Shown here in pieces: positions 28,478 through 35,679 of a DNA stretch of 64,000 bases (its first letter is position 1; each line of letters begins with the position of its first letter). Source of the DNA: Rubrivivax sp. (GTDB taxonomy: Bacteria > Pseudomonadota > Gammaproteobacteria > Burkholderiales > Burkholderiaceae). The notes under the pieces were generated by a model that was not told where the DNA came from, did no database searches, and saw only the letters and a program-made list of their open reading frames with translations. Made by a program: the position numbers and the translations under genes. The DNA lies in contig JAEUOZ010000069.1 in the NCBI GenBank assembly GCA_016790225.1, positions 17,920-81,919 of the forward strand, in the 5' to 3' direction.

Positions 28478-28503
28478 GACGCCAACGCGGGCCCGACGTC
28501 AGA
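28478..28503 (-). promoter_or_regulatory. ECF-type promoter P2 (sigma / anti-sigma operon)
   Basis: Minus-strand TCTGAC (28503-28498), 16 bases, CGTC (28481-28478). It is the only site of this type upstream of the sigma gene and implies autoregulation. The leader to GTG 28204 would be about 270 bases, or about 40 bases if translation begins at ATG 28432. Confidence 0.72.
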
Positions 28504-28558
28504 GAGCACCGGCCGGCCGCCGCCCGAACAGGGGCATGCGGCGGCAATAAGTCACGCT

Positions 28559-29482
28559 TCAGCGCGAAGGTGCGCGCGCCAGGGGCAGGCTTGCGTTGTA
28601 ACGGACGGTCACGGTCTGACGGAAGGCATTCCTGCGCGCTCTCGGCGTCGCGCAGGACGCGAGTTCATCGCCGCTGATGAAGCCGTCACCGTTGAGGTCG
28701 GTCTCAGGGCTGCGCAGACACTGGTGCCAGGCGCGGGTCGCCAGGCTGCCGCGCGAAGTGGACCAGGCCACCTCGTGCTCGGCAGATGCCGCCAGGTAGA
28801 GCAGGCGTGAATCGCTGCCTTGCGCGAGCAGCGTCGGCGGCGCCTTGATGACGGGCCGGTTGCTGGGGACTTCGCAGGCATCGGCGGCCGCCTGTGCGGC
28901 AGCCGAACCCCAGCGAGGCAGCCCGGTCTCACCGGGATGGCTCTTGGCCTGGATGTCATCGTCGCCCGGCATCAGGAGCTGCTTGGTGGCGGCACCGCCG
29001 CTGAAGCAGGAATCGTTGAACATGATCACCTGCGCGGCCTTGCGGGCCAGCGATTCGAGCTGGGGCTGGAGCAAGGCATCGAGGTAGAGCTTCTCGTCGG
29101 CCGTCACCAGGCCTTCACGGCAGCCCGGCGCCGCGGCCCGCGCCAGACGCTTGCCATGACCGGAGAAGTAGATGAAGACCCGGTCGCCGGGCCGCACCCG
29201 CGCTTGCAGGTCCTGCCAGGCCTTCATCAGCGCGTCAAAGGTCAATCCGGCATCGGACAGCTCCAGCGTCGTCTCCGCTCTCGCGCCCAGGCTCACGGCC
29301 ATCTCGCGCGCCAGCCGGGCATCAACATCGACACCGCGCAGCTTCGCGCCGGGTTGGGGATAGTCGCCGACCCACAGGATGAGCGCATGGGTGTCGGCCC
29401 GTGCCGGCTGCGCCGCCAGGCCGCACAGCACAAGTGCCGACGCGAGCCAGGGCAGCATCGACGAGCTCCAGTTGCGAATCAC
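28559..29482 (-). CDS. Secreted caspase-family protein with EF-hand loop, caspase 2 of the island
   Basis: 307 residues from GTG 29482, preceded by AGGAGG. The signal peptide ends near QPARA (residue 29). The p20-like fold starts HALILWVGDY. The catalytic pair is His109 (YFSGHGKR) and Cys159 (FNDSCFSGG). A canonical 12-residue EF-hand loop lies at 262-273 (DLNGDGFISGDE), so calcium binding is likely. It is a shorter paralogue of caspase 3: both share NDSCFSGGAATK and a C-terminal FRQT strand, but caspase 2 lacks the DUF4384 extension. It is a single gene behind promoter P3, divergent from the atypical kinase gene. Confidence 0.88.
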   Translation of the reverse strand: MIRNWSSSMLPWLASALVLCGLAAQPARADTHALILWVGDYPQPGAKLRGVDVDARLAREMAVSLGARAETTLELSDAGLTFDALMKAWQDLQARVRPGDRVFIYFSGHGKRLARAAAPGCREGLVTADEKLYLDALLQPQLESLARKAAQVIMFNDSCFSGGAATKQLLMPGDDDIQAKSHPGETGLPRWGSAAAQAAADACEVPSNRPVIKAPPTLLAQGSDSRLLYLAASAEHEVAWSTSRGSLATRAWHQCLRSPETDLNGDGFISGDELASCATPRARRNAFRQTVTVRYNASLPLARAPSR

Positions 29483-29638
29483 GACCCTTCCTCCTGGTGC
29501 CTGCGCGACACCGATTGCGACTTCTGCGGTCAGCCTGGTTCCGGGCCGCCGGCGCGGCGGCTCCGCCACACGGCCAGCGACGATCGGGCGACGCAAATGC
29601 CCGCAGTGCTGCTCCGGCCTGGCCATACCAGATGCGGT

Positions 29639-29664
29639 GACGCGGCCCGGCCCGCGGCGTCAGA
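29639..29664 (-). promoter_or_regulatory. ECF-type promoter P3 (caspase 2)
   Basis: Minus-strand TCTGAC (29664-29659), 16 bases, CGTC (29642-29639), 157 bases ahead of GTG 29482. Confidence 0.72.
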
Positions 29665-29744
29665 TGCACGCAGCCCGCGATTGCGTGCATTCTTCACGCG
29701 CCGCGCATTCTGCTGCGCTGCAAGCCCTTGCCGCCCATGGACTT

Positions 29745-29770
29745 TCTGACGGCCCGGGTCAGAGCGCGTC
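29745..29770 (+). promoter_or_regulatory. ECF-type promoter P4 (atypical kinase)
   Basis: TCTGAC at 29745-29750, 16 bases, CGTC at 29767-29770. The start codon at 29813 is 43 bases downstream. It is divergent from P3. Confidence 0.77.
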
Positions 29771-29812
29771 AATGCGGCAGGCGAGGCCCTCCACGGCGCC
29801 CGCCCGCAACAC

Positions 29813-31120
29813 ATGCCCATCGAACCCGCTTCCACCGTGCCGCCGCCCGAACTCATCACCTGGTTCGGCCAGAGCCGCCGCCTGATCGGCGCGCGTCCCG
29901 ATTCCTTGTACGGCTGGTGGCCGACGGAGGCCGGCCCTTGCATCGTCAAGGCCCTGGACACCGACCTGGTCGCCTACGCCGACAACCTGCTGCAGCACGA
30001 ACGTCAGGCGCTGCGCCGGCTGGCAGCGCTGGGCGCGCCGGCTGCCCGGCTGATCGAGATCGATCGGCCCGATTGGCTGGTCACCCGCTTTGCCGGGCTG
30101 AGCCTGCAGCATCTGCAGTCGCAGGGCCCCGCTGCGCAGCAGCCCGAGACCGCTTCGGTAGATCGCCTGGAGCTGATCGCCGCCTGGCATCACCTGATGC
30201 GGCGTCTGCAGCCCGTGGCGGAAGCCGGCGTGCTGATCGTCGATCTGCACCCCGGCAACGTCGTGCTGCCGCTGACCCAGGGTGTCTGCGGCCAGCTGCG
30301 GCTGACGGAGGTGACCACCATCGACCATGCGCACACGCTGGAAGCCGGCATGGACATCCGCCGGCCCGTGTGGATCCATGCCGGGATGCGCTATCTGGCG
30401 CCCGAGTTGCGCAGCATCCTGGCTGAAGACCAGGCGGCGTTCGAACAAGCCTGCCAGGCCGCCGGCTTCGCGCTGAGCGATCTGTTGCACCACCCACAAC
30501 GGCTCGAATCGGGCTCGCGCGGGCGTCACTTCTGGGCCAGCTACGACGCGCCGCAGCAGCTGCAGCGCAAGCTCGACGACGGCCAGCTCGATGCCGGGCG
30601 GGCGATGCAGTTTGCGATCGGCACGGCGCTGCTGGAGCTCTCCCGCGGGGCAGCGAGCGAGCCGGGCATGCCCGACATCCGCGCCGTCGCCGCGCGCATG
30701 ACCCAGCCCGCGCCGCTGGAAAGGTATGCCACGCTGGACGAAGCGGCGCGCGCGCTGCACGCCGCCTGCGGTGCCCTGCCCAAGGTCGGCGCGCAGCGCC
30801 TGTCCCCGGTGCTGCCGCAGGACCTGGCCGCACGGTCCAGCTCCGTCGGCCCGACCAAGGCAGCGGTGCCGGCGGCCGAAGGCGGCACCGTCATCCAGGA
30901 GTTGGGCAACCCGGGCACCGCGCCAGGGGCCATCGATTCCCGCTTCCTCGGCACGGCGATCTCGGACTCGGCGCCGGCGCCGCAGACGGTTGGCGCGCCG
31001 CTTGGCGCGGCCACCACCGCCATGCCGGAAGGACGCCCAGCGCAGCCCGCGCTGCCCTGGCGCTGGTGGTATGCCTGTGCGGCGCTGGGCGCCCTGGCCG
31101 GCAGTTTCTGGCCGGCTTGA
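29813..31120 (+). CDS. Atypical protein kinase-like protein with C-terminal membrane anchor
   Basis: 435 residues. The kinase-like fold covers about 15-310. A candidate ATP Lys lies in PCIVKALD. The catalytic loop reads VDLHPGNVV (Asp and Asn kept, His-Arg of HRD lost). The DFG position reads TIDHAH (Asp kept, Phe-Gly lost), and APELRS replaces APE. It is thus a divergent, possibly active kinase. A low-complexity linker (about 330-415) precedes one membrane helix at the very C-terminus (WWYACAALGALAGSFW), so the kinase would face the cytoplasm as a tail-anchored protein. Promoter P4 places it in the sigma regulon, and it could phosphorylate regulon components (inference). Confidence 0.78.
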   Translation: MPIEPASTVPPPELITWFGQSRRLIGARPDSLYGWWPTEAGPCIVKALDTDLVAYADNLLQHERQALRRLAALGAPAARLIEIDRPDWLVTRFAGLSLQHLQSQGPAAQQPETASVDRLELIAAWHHLMRRLQPVAEAGVLIVDLHPGNVVLPLTQGVCGQLRLTEVTTIDHAHTLEAGMDIRRPVWIHAGMRYLAPELRSILAEDQAAFEQACQAAGFALSDLLHHPQRLESGSRGRHFWASYDAPQQLQRKLDDGQLDAGRAMQFAIGTALLELSRGAASEPGMPDIRAVAARMTQPAPLERYATLDEAARALHAACGALPKVGAQRLSPVLPQDLAARSSSVGPTKAAVPAAEGGTVIQELGNPGTAPGAIDSRFLGTAISDSAPAPQTVGAPLGAATTAMPEGRPAQPALPWRWWYACAALGALAGSFWPA

Positions 31121-31186
31121 GCGCGCCGGTGAGTTTGACGGTTGGCGGTTGACGGCGCGAGCGGCGCGGCCCGGACCCCGAGCTCG

Positions 31187-31277
31187 GCGTTCCGCGCAAG
31201 CCGGGTCTGCCGCGTTCCGCGCAAGCCGGGTCCGCCGCGTTCCGCGCGAGCCGGGTCTGCCGCGTTCCGCGGAAGAG
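31187..31277. repeat. 25-bp tandem repeat, three full copies plus a partial one
   Basis: Unit GCGTTCCGCGCAAGCCGGG plus TCTGCC, in copies at 31187-31211, 31212-31236 and 31237-31261. Copies two and three each differ from copy one at a single base. A partial fourth copy starts at 31262. It lies between the atypical kinase gene and promoter P5. No spacers, so it is not a CRISPR. Confidence 0.9.
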
Positions 31278-31308
31278 GCGCCGCCATCGCGCAAGCCGCA
31301 CACGCCGA

Positions 31309-31334
31309 TCTGACGATCGCCCGCAGGCTGCGTC
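31309..31334 (+). promoter_or_regulatory. ECF-type promoter P5 (exported protein 31389)
   Basis: TCTGAC at 31309-31314, 16 bases, CGTC at 31331-31334, 55 bases ahead of ATG 31389. Confidence 0.77.
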
Positions 31335-31388
31335 AGTTCCGGCATGCGGGCCAGCCTGGCTCGCACTGCAAGCTAACGGAGCCCCGCC

Positions 31389-31898
31389 ATGACCTCGACC
31401 TTCCTCAAGCACACCGCCATCGGCCTTGCCGTCTTCGTCGTCGCCGCCGCCGCCGCCCACGCGCTGCGCACGCAGGGCCTGCCCGCGTGGCAGCAAGCCG
31501 CTGCGGCGCCGGCCACCGTGGCGGGCAGCAGCTTGATCGGCACCCCCAGCGGCGCAATGGCCGCCGGTCACTCGGACGAAACGCGCCTGCAGGTGTTGCT
31601 GGAAGGTGTCGATGCGCCGGTGGCGCTGGATCAACCCGTCGCGCTGCCGCACGGCAGCCGCTTTCGCGTGAGGCTGGGCGCTGCCGAAGCAGCGACCTGG
31701 CAACTGGTGGCGATCGGCCCTGGCGCCGATGCTCGCGAAACCCCGCTGTGGAGCGCGACGACCGCCGCGGGCGGCCACACCACCAGCCCGCGACTGCGTC
31801 TGAGCGGGACGCGTGGCACCGAAACGCTGAAGGTGATCCGGCGCTCGCTGGATGGCCGCATCACGACCGTGCGCGTCTTCCAGCTGCTGCACGTCTGA
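31389..31898 (+). CDS. Small exported protein with beta-sandwich-like domain
   Basis: 169 residues. The N-terminal helix (TAIGLAVFVVAAAAAHAL) is a signal peptide or anchor. The rest is beta-rich: LQVLLEGVDAPVALDQPVALPHG, then SRFRVRLGAAEAATWQL. The FRVR strand, SPRLRLSG and a following TETLKVI strand match the exported protein at 34582 (GDRFRVKV, SPRLRLDG, VDQLHVV), so the two are paralogues. This resembles, but is not identical to, DUF4384 domains. Function unknown. It is a single gene behind promoter P5, convergent with the OmpA-type gene. Confidence 0.72.
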   Translation: MTSTFLKHTAIGLAVFVVAAAAAHALRTQGLPAWQQAAAAPATVAGSSLIGTPSGAMAAGHSDETRLQVLLEGVDAPVALDQPVALPHGSRFRVRLGAAEAATWQLVAIGPGADARETPLWSATTAAGGHTTSPRLRLSGTRGTETLKVIRRSLDGRITTVRVFQLLHV

Positions 31899-31926
31899 GC
31901 GGCCTTCACCCGACGGCCGCACCGCC

Positions 31927-32586
31927 TCAGTTGCCGCCGGCCGCGCCTTCCTTGGGCGCGCGGCGGACCTCCACGCGGCGGTGCTGCGGGCTGTCCGGGG
32001 CGGCATCCGCCAGCAGGCGCTTGGGGCCGAAACCGTAGGCCCACAGACGCTGCGAGGCCACGCCCTTGCTCACCAGGTAGCTGCGTGCACTGATGGCCCG
32101 CGCGCAGGACAGGCGCAGATTGAGATCCATCGCGCCGCTGGCGTCGGTGTGGCCGGCGATGGCGAAGCGCTCACGCGCCAGCTGGGGGTGGTTGAGCGCC
32201 TGCGCCAGCTTGTCCAGCAGGCGCCGGCTCTCGGGCATCAGCTTGTCCGAGCCCAGCTCGAACTGCAGCGCCATGTCCACCTGGGCCGGCGTGTTGTCGG
32301 CGTACTCGGCCACAAAATTGCGCGAGCTCGCGCCTTCGCTGCGCGCGGCCCCGGGGTTGCCGGCGCACTGGTGATCCGCACCCGGCGGGCGCGTCGGTGC
32401 GAAGGCGCGCGTGGTCGGCGCGGGCGGCGGATCGGCCACGGAAAGCCGGTTGACGAAGTCATCCACCGAGGCGTCGCTCACCGGCGCGGCGGCCACGGCA
32501 GCCCCAGCCGCCGCGGCACACAGCACGGCAGTGGCCAGGCGCGCCTTCAGGCCGGCGCCCGCAGCCCGCGGGAACGCGCGCCTCAT
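31927..32586 (-). CDS. OmpA-family peptidoglycan-binding protein (first copy)
   Basis: 219 residues with a signal peptide (cleavage near GAAVAAA). The C-terminal OmpA domain (about 105-205) has MALQFELGSDKLMPESRR, FAIAGHTDASG and a closing HRRVEVRR. These residues bind diaminopimelate-type peptidoglycan. There is no N-terminal beta-barrel, so it is a periplasmic or tethered wall-binding protein. A short motif RNFVAE recurs near the C-terminus of caspase 3. It is the last gene of a five-gene unit from promoter P6; its start overlaps the upstream gene by four bases. Confidence 0.88.
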   Translation of the reverse strand: MRRAFPRAAGAGLKARLATAVLCAAAAGAAVAAAPVSDASVDDFVNRLSVADPPPAPTTRAFAPTRPPGADHQCAGNPGAARSEGASSRNFVAEYADNTPAQVDMALQFELGSDKLMPESRRLLDKLAQALNHPQLARERFAIAGHTDASGAMDLNLRLSCARAISARSYLVSKGVASQRLWAYGFGPKRLLADAAPDSPQHRRVEVRRAPKEGAAGGN

Positions 32587-33098
32587 CGGGCCACCTCGCG
32601 CAGGGTGGACATGGCGGCGCCATAGCGTTCGGGCGTGGTGATGCGCCCTTGCGCGGCGTTGCGCGCCACGAGCGTGAGATCCAGCGGCTCGGCCGTCAGC
32701 ACGGCGACGAAGTAGCCCTGGCCGGCCGGGCCGCGTGCCACGAGGTTCCAGTTCTGGCGCGGCAGATCCACCGCGCCGGCGGGCAGGTAGTTCGCCCCGT
32801 CCACCGCGTTGGGAAAGACCGGCACGACGCGCTGGCCGTCGGTATCGAGCTGGTAGATGTAGACATATCCGGCGCGGCTGGTGGCCATCGCCAGACGCAC
32901 GCTGTCGCCGATGGCGACCTGCGCGGGGTTGACGGCCAGGCGGATGCCGAAGCTGGTGTCGCTGCCGCGCAAGGCGGCGTCGATCTGCGCCAGCCCGACC
33001 CCCGGGGGCGAAGAAGGCGGCTCGCTGGCGCAGCCGCCGGCCAGGGCGGCGGCCAGCACCAGCGCCGCTGCAGTGAAACGTTTGTGCAGGAGGTTCAT
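32583..33098 (-). CDS. DUF4384-domain lipoprotein
   Basis: 171 residues with a lipoprotein signal (LAGGC, Cys about 23). Residues about 48-150 are a DUF4384 domain: AIGDSVRLAMATSRAGYVYIY, then DGQRVVPVFPNAVDGANYLPAG. The same module is found at the C-terminus of caspase 3. DUF4384 domains often accompany caspase and kinase modules, but their ligand is unknown. It overlaps the OmpA-type gene by four bases and belongs to the P6 operon. Confidence 0.82.
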   Translation of the reverse strand: MNLLHKRFTAAALVLAAALAGGCASEPPSSPPGVGLAQIDAALRGSDTSFGIRLAVNPAQVAIGDSVRLAMATSRAGYVYIYQLDTDGQRVVPVFPNAVDGANYLPAGAVDLPRQNWNLVARGPAGQGYFVAVLTAEPLDLTLVARNAAQGRITTPERYGAAMSTLREVAR

Positions 33099-33131
33099 GG
33101 CGGTTTCAGCTGAAGAAGGGTGCAGGGGCGC

Positions 33132-33743
33132 TCATCGCGCCGGCGTGGGCACGAGCCGGCCCGACGGCGGGTTGGCGGGGGTGCTGGCCGTGGTGCCTGC
33201 GCTCGCGGCAGACGCCCCGTTGCCGACCCTCAGGCGCCGGACTTCGACGCGGCGGTTGCTTGCCGATTCCGGATTGGCGCGATTGGCCAGCCGGCTGGAG
33301 CCGTAGCCGATGGTCTGCAGGCGCCGCGCCGGGATGTCGTGAGCCCGCATCAGGTAGGCCTTCACGGATTCCGCGCGGTCCATCGACAGGCGCAGGTTGG
33401 CTTCCTGGCTGCCCACGGCATCGGTATGCCCCGCCAGCAGGAAGGCGCTGGCCGCCAGCGCACGATCGCTCAGCGCCATGGCCAGCTGGTCCAGCTGCTG
33501 ACGCCCGCGCGGCAGCAGCTCTGCCGATCCGAAGGTGAACTGCACGCGCAGATCGATGTGCGGCTCGGGCGCGGGGGCGGGTGCCGCGCCCGGGCGCGGC
33601 GGCCGATCGACCACGATGTCCTTGCCGCGCAGGGCTTCGAGGATCTTGGCCGCGGGCACCACGGGCCCGTCGTCGGTGGTCTGTGCCCACACCGGGCCGA
33701 GCACGGCTGCGCCCATCAGGCCAGCCATCATTCGTCGATTCAT
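33132..33743 (-). CDS. OmpA-family peptidoglycan-binding protein (second copy)
   Basis: 203 residues. Signal peptide (MNRRMMAGLMGAAVLGPVWA) and a short linker with the motif KDIVVDR. The OmpA domain (about 67-175) shows VQFTFGSAELLPRG, FLLAGHTDAVGS and NRRVEVRRL. It ends in GRLVPTPAR; a near-identical GRLVPTPAG occurs near the N-terminus of the serpin. It is about 35 percent alike by eye to the first OmpA copy two genes away, so probably an old duplication. Member of the P6 operon (gaps 33 and 26 bases). Confidence 0.87.
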   Translation of the reverse strand: MNRRMMAGLMGAAVLGPVWAQTTDDGPVVPAAKILEALRGKDIVVDRPPRPGAAPAPAPEPHIDLRVQFTFGSAELLPRGRQQLDQLAMALSDRALAASAFLLAGHTDAVGSQEANLRLSMDRAESVKAYLMRAHDIPARRLQTIGYGSSRLANRANPESASNRRVEVRRLRVGNGASAASAGTTASTPANPPSGRLVPTPAR

Positions 33744-33769
33744 GATGATGTCTCGATGAGGGTTGGGGC

Positions 33770-34549
33770 TCAGCGCGATGCGCCGGCGATCAGCTGCTCG
33801 AAGGCCGGATAACGGCCTTCGGGAATGAGCTGCAGGTAGCTGCTGCCGCCGCGGCCGTCCTGCCGGTAGGCAGGCTGCTGCGTGCGCGCACGCTCGGTGG
33901 CGCGCGGATGCCGCACGGACAGCAGCAAGCGATCCTCGGGCTCACCCATCACGAAGAATTCGTTGGCGCCCAGCGGCATGTCCACGGTCTGGCTGGCCTT
34001 CAGCTCGACCGAGAAGCCACCCTTGGGGTAGACCTGGCCCAGGCGCTGCGAATCCCAGGGCGAGCCGCGCACGAGATCGATCTCGGCCACGGCCGTGAAC
34101 GTGGGCGTGACGCGGATGCGGAAACGCTCGCCGCGCCGGGGCGGCGACTCCATCGAGCGCACCTGCAGCGTCCGGCCTTCCCGATCGAGGATCAGCAGGC
34201 GCACGTTCATGCCCTGGTAGTTGAAACTTTCGCCCCAGACCGAAGGCGCCGCGGCGCCCCGCACCAGCGGCAGCTCGGGCGCGCCCATGATCACCGGCCA
34301 GGCCTGGAAGCTGGTGGCGGTGGCGGGCTGCGCCACGGCATTGACCACCACGATGCTGGACGGCGTGGGCACGGCGACCGGTGTGCTGATGACCACCGTT
34401 TCGACCCACTGCGTGAAGGCCGGCAAAGCCGGTACGGGCTCGACGCTGACCGCCTTGGCGGGCGCCTGGGCGTGAGCGGCGGTGGCGGCCAGGGCCGCGA
34501 AGGCGACGGCGGCCAGGCGGCCGCGCGTGAAGATGTGGCGAGACAACAT
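33770..34549 (-). CDS. Exported protein of unknown function
   Basis: 259 residues, signal peptide cleaved near AAHAQA. The middle is beta-rich (MNVRLLILDREGRTLQVRS, GERFRIRVTPTFTAVAEI) and carries the same GxRFRxxV signature as the exported proteins at 31389 and 34582. The C-terminal part has LLLSVRHPRATERARTQQPA and QLIPEGRYPAFEQL. It is probably a periplasmic member of a small paralogous beta-sandwich family specific to this island. Second gene of the P6 operon, 32 bases after the first. Confidence 0.72.
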   Translation of the reverse strand: MLSRHIFTRGRLAAVAFAALAATAAHAQAPAKAVSVEPVPALPAFTQWVETVVISTPVAVPTPSSIVVVNAVAQPATATSFQAWPVIMGAPELPLVRGAAAPSVWGESFNYQGMNVRLLILDREGRTLQVRSMESPPRRGERFRIRVTPTFTAVAEIDLVRGSPWDSQRLGQVYPKGGFSVELKASQTVDMPLGANEFFVMGEPEDRLLLSVRHPRATERARTQQPAYRQDGRGGSSYLQLIPEGRYPAFEQLIAGASR

Positions 34550-34581
34550 GATGACCTCTTGAAATCAGCTGCGATGGACGA

Positions 34582-35193
34582 TCAGCGATGCGCGATGCTG
34601 ATGGTCGTGACGATGCCCTGGCCACCCTGGTTGACAAGGTAGGTGGCGGTTTCCGTGTTCTGCACGTCCAGGCGGATGTCCTTGCTGGCCGAAGCCACCC
34701 GCGTGAGCCAGCTGCCCACCCAGGCCCAGACACCTTGCGGCTCCTGTGCCGGCTCCAGCACCACGTGCAGCTGATCGACGCCGCGCTGGCCATCCAGGCG
34801 CAGACGCGGGCTGATGGTCTCCAGGCCCGGCTGGACTTCGCCCTGCCAGATCGGCTCGCGGCCGAGCACACCCGAGGGATTGGTGTTGTAGAACGAGATC
34901 TTGCCGGCGCGCGAGGCCAGCACCTTGACGCGGAAGCGGTCACCGGTGCGGAAGCTGCGCTCGGTGCTGCGCGGCTGCAGTGAACCGTCGGGTGACTCCA
35001 GCAGCACGCTCACGGCCATCGCGTCGGTGGTGCTGACCACCGCCGTGCCGACCACCGGCGCCGAGACGCGGTCGAGCACGATGTCCTTGGTGGTTCCGGC
35101 GGCCACGGCAAGGCCTGCCCAGGCCGCACTGGCGCTCAGCAGTGCAGCGGCGCTCAGCTTCAGCAGGCGCGGTCGGTGGATGTGTTTCTGCAT
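34582..35193 (-). CDS. Exported beta-sandwich-like protein, first gene of the P6 operon
   Basis: 203 residues from ATG 35193 (AGGAG six bases upstream). The signal peptide ends near LAVAAG and the mature protein opens with TKDIVLDRVSAP. The beta-rich core (MAVSVLLESPDGSL, GDRFRVKVLASRAGKISFY, ISPRLRLDGQRG) is paralogous to the 31389 product. The KDIVLD motif recurs in the second OmpA protein and, as KDVVLD, in the serpin. Function unknown. Confidence 0.75.
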   Translation of the reverse strand: MQKHIHRPRLLKLSAAALLSASAAWAGLAVAAGTTKDIVLDRVSAPVVGTAVVSTTDAMAVSVLLESPDGSLQPRSTERSFRTGDRFRVKVLASRAGKISFYNTNPSGVLGREPIWQGEVQPGLETISPRLRLDGQRGVDQLHVVLEPAQEPQGVWAWVGSWLTRVASASKDIRLDVQNTETATYLVNQGGQGIVTTISIAHR

Positions 35194-35254
35194 GGGGATC
35201 TCCTGGTCTGGAGCACGGCGCTTGAGGTGCCGTCGGGTTGAACATGTCCGGTCT

Positions 35255-35280
35255 GACGTGAGCGGGGCGCAAACGTCAGA
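35255..35280 (-). promoter_or_regulatory. ECF-type promoter P6 (five-gene OmpA/DUF4384 operon)
   Basis: Minus-strand TCTGAC (35280-35275), 16 bases, CGTC (35258-35255), 62 bases ahead of ATG 35193. It serves the unit 35193 to 31927. Confidence 0.78.
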
Positions 35281-35547
35281 TCCGGACGCAACGAGGCAGC
35301 GCCAGGGTGATCCTGTTGGGGTTCTCCATACGCCCTCCCTGTTGCACATGCTAAACGCCAGATTGCACTGCACGCAATGGCCGGGCAAACTTCACGCATC
35401 CGGCGGCATCGTCAAGTGGACGGTCATACATCAACAGCCGGCCAACGGGAGGACTCGTCATGACTGCGGCACGCCCGCCGGATCCGCAAGGATCACTGCT
35501 TCGATCCACACGCCCGCGCGCTGGCGCGCCTGGCCTGCAGCGTTCGG

Positions 35548-35573
35548 TCTGACGTTCCTCTCGAATCTGCGTC
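35548..35573 (+). promoter_or_regulatory. ECF-type promoter P7 (caspase 3 / serpin / protease / caspase 4)
   Basis: TCTGAC at 35548-35553, 16 bases, CGTC at 35570-35573, 107 bases ahead of ATG 35680. It is the only such site before the four-gene run to 41893. Confidence 0.77.
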
Positions 35574-35679
35574 CTGGCTTGCAGATCCACCGCTCGGCGC
35601 CCTGGCGCCCCGGCCCTCCCGTCCTTCCCGCCCGTTTTCCGTTGTCCCTGTCCAACAAGCTTCAGAGGAGCTCACTGTC

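Noticed and set aside
31187..31277. CRISPR array
   Set aside because: The 25-bp units are directly adjacent with no spacers.
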